A DNA stretch of 64,000 bases from Diogma glabrata (lineage: Eukaryota > Arthropoda > Insecta > Diptera > Cylindrotomidae). Positions within the stretch are counted from its first letter, which is position 1. Each line of letters begins with the position of its first letter. The notes beneath the pieces were generated by a model. It had not been told where the DNA came from, did no database searches, and saw nothing but the letters and a program-made list of their open reading frames with translations. A program made the position numbers and the translations under genes. Shown one piece after another: positions 1 through 28,715 of this stretch. The stretch is taken from positions 78,876,796 to 78,940,795 of the forward strand of contig OY856187.1 of the NCBI GenBank assembly GCA_963693315.1, in the 5' to 3' direction.

Positions 1-325
1 TTACCTAATTTTCTGGAAAAAAAAATTAAATTAATTGTTTGTTTGAATTGAAATTTTGTTATTACTATAGAGAATTATGGCATTATAAGTTTGTCAAAAA
101 ATGTTGTCAAGTGTGTCAAAAGAAAGGTTTTTATTTATTTTTTACCCAATTTTTTCAGAAAAAAATAAAATTAATAGTTTGTATGACATGATATTTTATT
201 ATTATTATAGAGAATTATGGCATCATAAGTTTGTCAAAAAATAATGTCAAGTGTGTCAAAAAATGATTTCAATAATTTTTTTAGCCAATTTCTTTGAAAA
301 AAAAATGTAGCTGTTTTTATGACGT
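1..325. repeat. Tandem repeat, about 140-bp period, 2.3 copies
   Basis: The block ending in TAGAGAATTATGGCAT then AAGTTTGTCAAAAAAT recurs 140 bp apart (near 68 and 208), and a third partial unit starts near 283. The units differ by scattered substitutions, so the array is not recent. No coding potential is seen. Confidence 0.75.
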
Positions 326-1160
326 AAATGTAATTTAAAATGAAATTGGACATGGAAATTTTTGAATTTGTTATAGTTTTTGAAATATTTTTGGAATTTT
401 GAAAAATTTGAAAAAGTTTGATTTTATTTAATGTAACAATATTTTGGGAATTTCGATTATAATTTTCCGGCAACGTATTGATGTTTCGTGTTAGTTTTGT
501 AATAAATTTTTAAACAGAGATAAAAAATACTTGTACTTTAACAAAGAGTTATGTTTGATATACATCGCTGCCCAAAACTAAAAACCATGTCCTCATAAAA
601 GTTTTTTGCCGAAAACTATATCAAAATCCTTAACCCAGACCGAAGTCTTGATATCTCAGAGCTGTGAGATTTCAGCCCCTCCATATTTTCAGAAAACAAA
701 AACAAACGACTTTTAACCCAAATATTGAAATATAATAATTTACTCAAATGAGATTAGGTAAACACTGAGGACGTAATCTATAGGTACATAATTAATTTTT
801 ATATTTTAACGCGATCAGTTTTGTGTTTTGTTTTAATAACAATTATTTGTTTATTATTATTTGAGCTATAATTGTGGAATAAGTAACATAATTGTCTGTA
901 TAATCAGCTTTCATTAATTATCTCGTTTCAACGCTATTTGACTTTAGTTTTCCTATAGTGTAGCATGAACGTCTTGAGTTCCGATGTCAGTTGCCCATGT
1001 TTTTCTCTCCACCGAACACCGGCTGGTTAATGGGTCACTTTTGGTTGTTCTTTCTAATGTGGTTAAATTTCTAACGCGATTAAATTTAATGAATCAAAAT
1101 ATGAAGACGGTTTTGCAAGCCATGTTTATACTCATGTATATAAAAGGTAAATTTTCTCGA
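326..1160. other. AT-rich DNA without recognised genes
   Basis: This lies downstream of the minus-strand membrane-protein gene. Short open frames here have no recognisable composition or motif. I see nothing specific. Confidence 0.5.
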
Positions 1161-1164
1161 CGGT

Positions 1165-1290
1165 TAAACCTCTTGTGAAAATTTCCGTTTTTCGTTCTAA
1201 AGAAAAAATGTTTTCACTTATTAATAAATTGTAGTTGCTATGATATTTTTATTTAGTTTTACAACGTCACTAAATCGAAACAACCATGTT
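1165..1290 (+). repeat. Dispersed repeat family A, copy 1
   Basis: The core AATTGTAGTTGCTATG, followed about 45 bp later by CAACCATG, is shared with copies at 4972-5110 (reverse orientation) and 51168-51325. This copy is the most diverged of the three. No open frame is shared, so it is probably a non-autonomous element. Confidence 0.65.
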
Positions 1291-1360
1291 ACAAGGCAAT
1301 GTGAATCAATGTTTGATAAATGAAATAAAAACAAAACTTTAAATTTTCTGAATATTAAAT

Positions 1361-18615
<17,255 letters not shown>

Positions 18616-20685
18616 TCTACTTAATTAATAACTATTACAGTATATGTTAATATCTTACTTCTTGCTACCACTGTTCACAAGACACGATTTATATCTAATC
18701 ATAAGTTTTGATTTATTTACAGTAAGGGTTAAACCTTTCTTATCAAATTGATTTTAAATGCGTAAATGATAAGGATATGGTGACATAAAAACCGATAAAA
18801 ATGTTTATCTTGTTATCTATTTGCCGATAAATCAACTAATACCTAAACTTAGATTATCAACTATTGCAAAGGCTCATAATAAAGGTTTTAAACGAAATTT
18901 TAAATTTTAGAACGGCAAATTTGATAGGTTTAATGAAAAGACGATGGATAAGACGAAAAATTTCTAGTATTGGGCGGATTACGCACTCCGCTCTCACACA
19001 CTCGCTTACCAAGGTATAAAAATTAAAACTATTTAGCCTAATGAAAAAGTAATGTGTACGAATTCACACTTTTTATTGAAAGGTGCTTCCGAGCTTGATT
19101 TACTTCCAAACAATTAAGGGGGGGGAAGGTTTTAAAATTATTTTTTTGTCAATTTTTTTTCTGAGTGAACAATATGTCGAGAATAATGTGTACAAGTTTT
19201 AAGTCAATCCAAGTAAACTAACGGAGTTACAGCGTTTCAAACGACCGGCCGTGATACCTGATTTTCCCAAAAACGTCATTTTTGAAGTTCGTGAACATTA
19301 GAACTCAAAATCTACTGAACCGATCCTTTTGAAAATTTGAACATTACTTCTTCACATAAATCAACAGGTAATCAGGAAGAGTTTTTTTTTTCATTTTTTT
19401 CTATTTTTTAATAACAAATTAACCGCGATTTTTTGAGCTACCATCGCGTTTTTCACTTCCAAGTGCTGCAAAAAATAGAAAAAAAAAACGTTTCCTGATT
19501 ACCTCGAGAAATACATCACCTTTAAAATGCATATCAATTTTGTTGATTCAGATGATCCGGTAACGAGTTATGGTGTTCACCGCAAAACCACTTTTTTTCA
19601 AGACGCCTCTGGAGATTCAACGTCACCGGCTTATTTATCAATATTTTTCATTGAAAATTTTTTCTGACATACTTCAAAAGTTTTACAATAATATGTAATT
19701 AAAATTAATAAAATTATATTACTCATGTCACCGCAAAAAAATCTCAAAAATATGCTTTTTTTCGTCTTTAAAACCATACCCCCCTTAAATATTGTATAAA
19801 GCATTAGAGTAGAATAAAAAGCTGATGTATGTTTAGGATACTCCATAGCTTAAATATCAATTTTGTTACCATGAACCCACTCGCAATATTCTGGAACATG
19901 GGTACGTATATATATTATGAATACCCTATATGCTTACAGAAAAAACTGGTCTCATCTGTATTCCGTATCTAATCTGTAGCCCTATTCCGGTACATCGTGA
20001 AATAGGAATTGAGAAATAATTTATAGCAATTTTTTCATAACTAGCATTCCGTGTCGCGGGAAATAACAAATTCGTATTAGAAAATATTTCTTTATTTCAT
20101 TTATTGCACTTTTTTCTCAATTCCCAATCTCAGGGAAATGCCGGCATAGTTAATTTTAGAAACATGTATTACATATATACAATTCCGAATTGACAACATA
20201 TTTGATGAAGATGATAAAATTTGTAACATCATGTTAAATTTCAACACATATAATTTCGATGTAATTGTTTCAGGTTATAGGTACTATCTTTCTTACGTTA
20301 TTTTTAATTTCATAAAAATTATGTTCAACAAAAAAAACATTGATCAAAGCAAACTATCGTTTAAAACGATAGTTAAATTAAAAAAAAGCAAATTAAATGT
20401 ACACAACAACTTCCCAAATTTTCATGATGATTACTGTATTAATGCATAAAGGACAAATAGACATACTTTCAATTTTATATATATTCAATATTTATTTAGC
20501 GTAATGACTCGAATGCAAATTGCAAAAGACAGTAGCAATATAACTTTAAAAAACTGCGTTATAGATCAATTTTTTAAATTTCGTATAAAGAAATTTTTAT
20601 TATTTTTATGAATTCATGAATAAAAAAAATAATTTTAATGGTATTTAATAAAAATTAAAAAAAAACAATAAAAAAATATTTACCA
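18616..20685. other. Intergenic AT-rich repeat DNA
   Basis: This is upstream of the membrane-protein gene. The stretch from about 18960 to 19850 is GC-richer in places and contains an imperfect inverted pair (ATCAGGAAGAGTTTTT near 19371 and AAACGTTTCCTGAT near 19488), suggesting an old repeat. No convincing open frame. Confidence 0.4.
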
Positions 20686-20689
20686 CACC

Positions 20690-20752
20690 CGGAATTGAAC
20701 TCACTATCTACAGAACATCAGTCGAGCACGATATCCACAACGCAATTTGAAA
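20690..20752 (-). ncRNA. Possible tRNA-derived SINE fragment
   Basis: The minus strand reads GCGTTGTGGATATCGTGCTC then GAGTTCAATTCCGGGTGTGG. GTTCAATTC fits the pol III B box (GWTCRANNC). The A box is poor and the cloverleaf is not convincing. An AT-rich tail follows. It could be a decayed tRNA pseudogene instead. Confidence 0.35.
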
Positions 20753-20987
20753 CGTTAAGAAATGATAGATTTATTTTAAAAAATAAAGACCGATAGAAAT
20801 GATTTAAAAAATATATTTTTGTTCTTCAAAATTGCATATAAAACTTGATGACGCGAATATACAAATTTTACTCCATGGAAAATTTCATAACGCGGCTAAA
20901 AAAGTTTTCACTTCAAAAATTAAGTAACAGTATTGTAAATAAAAATATAAATATTAAAAACTTAAAGCTACTGCACATGACCGAAAA

Positions 20988-21245
20988 GTAACCGTAATTG
21001 TGTTCGCAAAATGAACTAAAAACAACCGAAATGTAACCGGCACAAACACAACCTAATAACTGATATATAACCGTAATTGTGTCCGTCAAATGATTAAAAA
21101 TTTCCAAAATGTAACCGACAAAAACATTATCTAAAATCTGAAATATAACAGCAATTGTATCCGTATAAAATTACTAAAAACAACATAACCGTAAATGTGC
21201 CCGTCAAATTACTAAGACAAACTGAAAAGTAACTGAAATAGTAAC
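20988..21245. repeat. Degenerate tandem repeat, about 80-bp period
   Basis: AACCGTAATTGTGTTCG, AACCGTAATTGTGTCCG, AACAGCAATTGTATCCG and AACCGTAAATGTGCCCG start successive units from about 20989. Each unit also carries GTAACCG further in. No coding potential. Confidence 0.7.
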
Positions 21246-22050
21246 CGTACGAAGACTCAAATGTAACGACACGGTCCTCGTTCGATAACCGTTACCCATT
21301 GTCTGACCAAAATACGGTAACAAAACAGTTACGTTACCACTTGTGCACTGTTACCGGTAACATTTCGGTCTTTTTTTGGTTACAAATAGTAAAATTGTTT
21401 GTCGGGATATTATTATTGTTGTCGGAAGGATAAAATTGTTCAAATAACTTATTTTGTTTCACTTTTAAAGAAAAAAAATTATTTGTCATGAATTGCTATG
21501 ACAAACCTTTTAATAAATTAATATTATTAAAAAATATAAAATGTTTTGATAGATGGCAGGGAACTATGTCGAGCGACCGTAAGGTGATTTCATTACGACC
21601 TCATTTTTGAACCTCATCATCCCTCAGTTTTCGACCTCATCTAAAACTAGAGCTTAATTGGCAGAAATAATTCTTTCTATTGGAATTTTTATTTTTCGGC
21701 CAATTACGTGTACTTCATCAATAAACATTAAAGGTGATATAATAAGATTTGTGTGAAATTATTTTTAGCGTGAAACTGATGCGATCCAGATCGCTGCTCA
21801 GCTAAATTCGATTAAATTCAACTCCACTCTCAACGTAAAGATTTCGGTTAATCAATACTCGAAATCTATGGATTAGTCTGGGTGACTTTAATAGTAAGGA
21901 GGGATGGTACAAATTCAATGCTGTGAATGTTTAGAGGTGTATAGATCGAATGTGATTATTTTCATATATTAGTGTAATAGTGAAAAAATCTGTAACTTAA
22001 AATGTTGTTGGTGCGTAGTATGTGTAAAATGTAGCTTAATATGTTATATA

Positions 22051-22600
22051 GTCTCTGGGCCTTCACCTACTTAATTTTCTGATTACCACATATTTTATAC
22101 TTCGTAAGGTGCTTGTCCTTGACGACTCCTACAACTATTTTATCTGCCATTTTCCTTGATTCGGCCGCTTTATCCCTCGGGAAACTCCGAAACATGGCGA
22201 TTTCCCGGGGTCTTGTATATTTATTACCATAATTTTGTAATTTATTAAAGGGGGTGGAAATTTGTTTTAGAAAACGAGGGTAAATTTGTCCGACAAAAAA
22301 TTGTCTGGTTTTGTCGAGTCCGACAACTCAAACTCGCCAAAATACCAGGGTATTGAAAATCAATCACCACAAAACTAGTTTTCACAGGATTGTTTAACAA
22401 AAATTAGTGAAATTGAAGGGTCATATTGTCCGACAAATTTTCGGTCGCGTTTTTTCAGTCCGACGACTGGAAGTCGGAATTCTGGCGGGGTAGTGTTTAT
22501 TGATTACCTCATGTCTAATTTTTTTTTTTATAGTTTTAATTAATATTATTTTACTCTGATACAATTGTCCGACAAATTAGTGACCGCTAACTATCGAAAA
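22051..22600 (+). repeat. Left arm of the foldback element
   Basis: It matches 40570-41142 in reverse, including GAAGTCGGAATTCTGGCGGG, TAGTGTTTATTGATTACC and TCGGAGTTTCCCGAGGG (the last two as their complements in one arm). Homology fades after about 22600. Confidence 0.8.
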
Positions 22601-22875
22601 ATCGAAAAATATCATGCACGATATATCAACATTAGTCAATAATTTTAGATATTTGTTCTTAAATATTATAAATTGATAAAAATTATAAATAATAATAAAA
22701 AATTATTAAATAATTTAATGAAATCATTATAATAATCAAACTGTAGTCATTACTATGTAGATTTTAAACGTCTCTCAGTAACCTATTGGTTTAATTTATA
22801 TTATTGTTAATTGTAGTAGGCGGTTGTTAAAACAAAATTGTTTTGTTGTTTTGTAATTCAAATTATAATTATATT

Positions 22876-23083
<208 letters not shown>

Positions 23084-23086
23084 AAT

Positions 23087-23570
23087 GACTAGTTGATCCC
23101 AGTTTCAACATCCTATATCACGAAGGTCTTGGCCAGCGTTGTCTGGGTTTACCTCTTCGACCAATACGAGCTGGTTGTTGTTGTGACAGTTTTTTCATCA
23201 TTGTAAATCACCTTGTTGAACACCAGATGCTACATAAAAAGAGTCAAAAACTGACTGATTACTATTCTACAATTTGATCCCTATGTTGTGAGTTTACACA
23301 GAGAAACAAGATTCTCTGGGATACCAAGGAATATGATCGGAGATAAAATAATATCATACGCTTGCTTGAAATCAACGTAAAGCTATTGAATGCTGATGTT
23401 AATCACCCAATATTTTTCAAGAATCATCCTTAAGGTAAAACATTGATGTGCGGTTGGGACGAAAACAACACTAATAGTCACCGATGATAGATTCGGCGAA
23501 CGGAATGAGTCTGCAAGTACGACATTATCTAGTATTTTATATGCAGTGTTTATCCGTGCGACTCCATGAT
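23087..23570 (-). pseudogene. Antisense RTE-type LINE fragment
   Basis: On the minus strand it matches the relic at 8940-11470: the RT segment around 10440-10680 (AACACTGCATATAAAATACT, CATCGGTGACTAT, GATTTCAAGCAAGC) is joined to its 3' part around 11271-11390 (CAACGCTGGC, ATAGGATGTTGAAACTGG). A large internal deletion is present. It is a second copy of the same family, inside the foldback element. Confidence 0.8.
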
Positions 23571-23625
23571 AATCAGCACACCTTAGGCGGCCACATTCTT
23601 GTGTTTCTTGTTATTTTCCATTTAG

Positions 23626-23629
23626 CAGG
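23626..23629. repeat. Target site duplication CAGG (left)
   Basis: CAGG directly precedes the left LTR and recurs at 40103-40106 directly after the right LTR. Four or five bp is usual for Ty3/gypsy-type integrases. Confidence 0.9.
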
Positions 23630-24134
23630 TGTAATGAAGCGCTTTCTCAGTGGCGAACCAATGAGAGTGGCATAGCAGGAAGCGTACCTTGAGTAGTTTA
23701 AAGCCATCACGACTAAGACTCAGCCATCGCGGGTTTGATAGAGTAATACCTGCTACTTCAGCACAAATACAGAAATGTACGCTATTTACGAAAATCTGCA
23801 GAAATGGAAAGAAATACAAGTGGAAAAATGGAGACTCTGGCGACGCCATGGGCGAAAGATCCACGATCACCACGCCCAACCCCTACATTCACTCTCAGAC
23901 GCCCACACACTCACACGTCACACATTCACCCACACATTCGACGACTAGCATGTCCCGATTCAATCTCTGACACGCCCTTTTACACCCATTCACACCCCCC
24001 ACCTTAATAAAAAAAAAATAAAAAAAAAAAAACAAACTGAGTGTACTCACCCCACGATTAATTCCTGACCTCCTATTCCGATTCCATCAGCCTTCCATTG
24101 GTACGCTGGTCACGTTGGAGAATTTCGATGGATA

Positions 24135-24655
24135 AAGCGTTGATTAGAAACGTTATCTGATAATATTGTTGAAGAAAAATGATGAGTAGAAACGATCAAT
24201 AAACTAGTAATCATCAGCGGTAAGTAATGTTGTTGAATAAAACGTTAATTAGAAACGTTAAATGATAACATTGTTGAATAAATATGATGAGTAGAAACGT
24301 TCAATAAACTAGCAATCATCAGCGGTAAGTAATTTTGTTGAATGAAACGTTAATTAGAAACGTTAAATGATAATATTGTTGAATAAATATGATGAGTAGA
24401 AACGTTCAATAAACTAGTAATCATCAGCGGTAAGTAATTTTGTTGAATGAAACGTTAATTAGAAACGTTAAATGATAATATTGTTGAATAAATATGATGA
24501 GTAGAAACGTTCACTAAACTAGTAATCATCAGCGGTAAGTAATGTTGTTGAGTAAAACGTTAATTAGAAACGTTAAATGATAATATTGTTGAATAAATAT
24601 GATGAGTAGAAACGTTCAATAAACTAGCAATCATCAGCGGTAAGTAATGTTGTTC
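24135..24655. repeat. LTR array 1: 105-bp unit, five copies
   Basis: AACGTTAATTAGAAACGTTA starts at 24241, 24346, 24451 and 24556 at exactly 105-bp spacing, with a diverged first unit near 24135. Each unit has several TAGAAACGTT motifs. The same array is at 36303-36823 in the other LTR. Confidence 0.9.
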
Positions 24656-25345
24656 TTATAAACAATGAATAAATGGTTGTGTAGAAATGTTGAATAAATT
24701 TGCAATCATTAAACAATTTTATTGAATAAACGTTACGTAGAAACGTTAATTGATATCGTTGTTGCAGTGAATGACCCGTAGGAACATTCCATAAACTGGC
24801 AGTCAGCAGCGTTATATAATGTTGTTCTTATAAACAATGAATAAATGGTTGTGTAGAAATGTTAAATAAATTTGCAATCATTAAACAATTTTATTGAATA
24901 AACGTTACGTAGAAACGTTAATTGATATCGTTGTTGCAGTGACTGACCCGTAGGAACATTCCATAAACTGGCAGTCAGCAGCGTTATATAATGTTGTTCT
25001 TATAAACAATGAATAAATGGTTGTGTAGAAATGTTAAATAAATTTGCAATCATTAAACAATTTTATTGAATAAACGTTACGTAGAAACGTTAATTGATAT
25101 CGTTGTTGCAGTGACTGACCCGTAGGAACATTCCATAAACTGGCAGTCAGCAGCGTTATATAATGTTGTTCTTATAAACAATGAATAAATGGTTGTGTAG
25201 AAATGTTAAATAAACTGGCAATCAGCAAACAATTCTATTAAATAAAACGTGACGTAGAAACGTTAATGGATGACGTTGTTGCAGCAAATGACAAGTAGAA
25301 CCATTCCGTAAACTTGCAAGCATCAGCGTTGAAGGATTTTGTTGA
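24649..25345. repeat. LTR array 2: 172-bp unit, about four copies
   Basis: GTTGTTCTTATAAACAATG starts at 24649, 24821, 24993 and 25165, exactly 172 bp apart; the last unit is diverged. It shares the TAGAAACGTTAA core with array 1, so both derive from a common motif. The same array is at 36817-37513. Confidence 0.9.
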
Positions 25346-25429
25346 ATAAAACGTTGAACACAATGATAACGTTGTGAGAAAAAAAAATGGTACATAGAAA
25401 CGTTAAATAAACTTGCAATCAATTAAGCC

Positions 25430-25945
25430 GAATGCGTTGAAATGTAGTTGTGGCAGGATGCGTTGAAATCAAAAATAAGTGTACCAACACTAGCCAAACT
25501 ATTTATTGAAATCGAACGGTGACAATTTGTATCAATGATGGGAACGCAATACGGCAAAACATAATTGTTGACGTATGCGTTGAAATCCAAAACTTGTAGT
25601 AAATGGCACCAACACCAGTTAAACTATTCGTTGCAGTATATCTGTAATAATTTTGTATCAATGATAGTGAAGCAATACGGCAAAAAAGAACAATTGTTGA
25701 CGTATGCGTTGAAATCCAAACAATGTGACAAATTGTACCAACACTAGTTAAACTATACGTGCAGGATAACTGTAATAATTTTGTAACAATGATAGTGAAG
25801 CAATACGGCAAAAGTAATGGTTGACGTATGCGTTGAAATCCCAAAGGTAATCAATTGTAACCACACCCGTTAAATTATTCGTTGAAGTATAACTGTAACC
25901 AAGTTGTAACAATGATAATGAAGCGATACGGCAGTAATTAAATGA
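25430..25945. repeat. LTR array 3: 124-129-bp unit, about four copies
   Basis: GTTGACGTATGCGTTGAAAT starts at 25567, 25696 and 25820, with a diverged unit before them. Units also share GAAGCAATACGGCAAAA. The same array is at 37598-38113. Confidence 0.85.
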
Positions 25946-27934
25946 AAATTTTGTATTATTGGTGTGTCGAAACAGGTATAATAGACGATAGCAACAGCCA
26001 AAAACCTGATGCCAATGCTGAGTTGCACTAACCTACAGTAGTAACCGCCAAAATATTGATACGGCGGATGATGATATTGTGGCCTCATCGTTGAAGGACG
26101 TCATATTCCGGCCTTTTTTATAATTTGGATCTTGCATCATATTATTAATTTATTCACATCAACATCCAACTTCAAAATAGTACTGCCATTTAAATTTGGT
26201 AAATTTCAGAATCACAAATAAAAATAAACCATTTCTTTTATGTTATCATAACACAAGTTATCAAATTCCACGACGTTCAATAGAAAATAAAATACAGCAT
26301 ACGTTCATTTAGCATAATAACTGTAATCATATTTTGTTACAATTCGATTGTCTATTTAAACAAATACACAACTAATAAATAAGATACATCTTTCTTTTAC
26401 ATAATATAGTAGTTCGAATTTATAATATTTATCGTACCTTCTTAAATCTTCGGCAGTCGAAATAATTTAAGTTTTACAAAAAAATAGGACTCATTCAACT
26501 GAGTTAAAAACTTTTAATTAGTACAAACAATTGTTCTACTTAAATTTTAAGAGAAATACGTGGATACAAAATATATTCCACAAAAAAATATATATTTTAA
26601 TAGTTAGTCACAATAATTCCATTTAATTATCACTAAAACATTTATGTCAAAAATAATTAACATTAGGATGATAGCGCGCGTACAGTTTTCGTTACGTCAC
26701 AAACCATATCAATTTGTTTTAACTTGCACATATAAATTTTTGACTAAATTGGACTAACTCAGTGATACTAAATACAAACAAATTCAACTAATGGAAATAT
26801 TGGCACTCACCAAATTTAATATTGATTATAATATTTTGTACTACGTAGATTTAATGCAATTTTTTTTGCTTGTTGATTTTACGGCACATTATTATAGTGG
26901 GCACAACACAAACATATAAAGATTTTTTTTTTGCGTTAACAATTTTACAAATTCATTAATTTTTTTTTTCTTTGTATGATTCAGAACGGCACACAACATA
27001 TAAAATTTTTTTTTGTTTTAAATTTAAACTCACAAATAACTTGCACTATGATTTTTGAAAGTCAACCGGACGGAATGACTATGTGACCATAACCATCACC
27101 ACGCAAATGTAATAAACTAAGAGCTTTTAATAATTGACAGAGCCGTATTATATAGCCAAAAATTTTTGTCTCGAAAAAACTCGAATACGGTGTTTTGGAA
27201 ATTAATTGCCATCAAGTTTTCAATTGTTGGGAATTTTTCAAAATTACACAAAACCGTTCGTTATTTGATACTATTGCACAACGACAAGGTTGTAACACAA
27301 AATATTTCCGACACATCAACAACATTCACCATTGAATTCAAAATGAATCAAATGCAAAACTATAATCCAGAATCACATTATAGTGAAACGGAAAAATCAT
27401 TTTGAAAGAAAATAAGACAATAGAATGATTAACAAAAACGAGATATTAAATCGTTGAATGTTGATGACTGGAAAAATACGCACAGCCGACTTAGGGTTCA
27501 AAAAAAATTAGTTGTTTAATTACGGTTGATGTTTAGAGAATTCAAACTTTAATAGTATATTGAATGTAACCATAGCGCACGTCATTTTTAGGGTGTTGTA
27601 AAATAAAAATATGGATGATCTTTAAAGATAATTATTAATTAATTGAAACCAACCAATCTTATATTAGATTAATTAACATATCAAACCAGCGTAATCAGTG
27701 CAAAAATCTTTTGGTTTTCTCACATATGGTCGGTCCAACTATTGAAAATTTAAATGGGGTCTAGGAAAAATAAGGAACTACGGGTTACGGGGACTATAAA
27801 AATACGGCTATTGAAGGTGAATGGATGGGAAACTATTACGCGCGGTACAGGTGAATAATAAAAAAAAATGAAAACCAATAAATCTGAGACTATAATATAC
27901 TGGGTTCAGACATTAGCCCAGACTATCCATTACA

Positions 27935-28715
27935 GAGCAAGTGCTTTTTGGAAGAGCACTCACGACCAAAAAGAAGTTGAAAAAGGCATAGGCTGGTCGC
28001 CAATAGACCTTGTATATACATATTAGCTTGGTGAAGCACCTCGACGTACCACAGATTAGCAATCAATGCGATCAGTATTACAAACTCAGTCTTAACAGAA
28101 ACAAAGTAACAAAGTATCTAAGAATAAAAAAAAACTTTTGGGAGGGGTATCGATAAAATCAGTATTCTACTCTATTGCAAGCGGTGGATAACTAACTTCT
28201 TCCAGACCCAATTTCGGGCAGATCTGGGGGTTCCCGAGACTCTAAAGTCACAATAAAAATTGATTCAATCTGCTACAGATCGAAAGGAAAAAAAAAAACA
28301 CCGTGGGACCGACTTCTTTAATGAAACATCCGACACAATTTCGTTTTTACGTTATGCAGGCTCGCAACCCACACCTGAACTAACACGAGTCTCATGCGTC
28401 TCCGACTCGCTAGCCGGGCCACACTGTTGTACGCTTCCGTCCAAGTGACTCGGAAGGTTGTTCATATAGATTCAAGGTAACCAACTGAACCAAATTCAAA
28501 TACGTTCAATCACGGAATTTGCACTTATAAATAGTCAAAACAGAAAAAAACAATTTTTGAAACAAGACCCGAACACCACAACTGATACACGCTTACTGAA
28601 CTGTGAATTCAAGACGAAACTACCCTCATATGGTCGTCGATACTCTTGACTTACAATGGCGGTAAAACACAAGCGAAAGTTACTAACATAGTGACAAAAG
28701 AAGTTATCACCGATA
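27935..28715 (-). other. 3' non-coding region of the retrotransposon
   Basis: It lies between the pol stop and the 3' LTR. No env-like frame and no clear polypurine tract next to the LTR; instead an imperfect hairpin (AGTGCTTTTTGGAAGAGCACT) is at the border. It contains block 28150-28255, which is similar to 34035-34135. Confidence 0.75.
28150..28255. repeat. Internal repeated block, copy 1
   Basis: It shares AAGCGGTGGA, CCAATTTCGGGCA and GGTTCCCG, in order and spacing, with 34035-34135. The two copies lie just outside the coding region on either side. Confidence 0.75.

Larger units (their letters stand above)
23630..27934 (-). repeat. LTR (3' LTR in element orientation)
   Basis: It is 4305 bp. 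It contains three tandem arrays (24135-24655, 24649-25345, 25430-25945), an A-rich tract near 24005-24035 and about 2 kb of AT-rich unique sequence (25950-27934). Open frames in it are short and unsupported. It is the partner of 35798-40102. Confidence 0.95.

Noticed and set aside
24135..25945. CRISPR-like array
   Set aside because: Units are contiguous without unique spacers and lie in a eukaryotic retrotransposon LTR.
23622..27405. Open frames within the LTRs (and their twins 12,168 bp away)
   Set aside because: They are short, on both strands, fall in tandem arrays and have no domain; being in both LTRs is expected of any LTR sequence.
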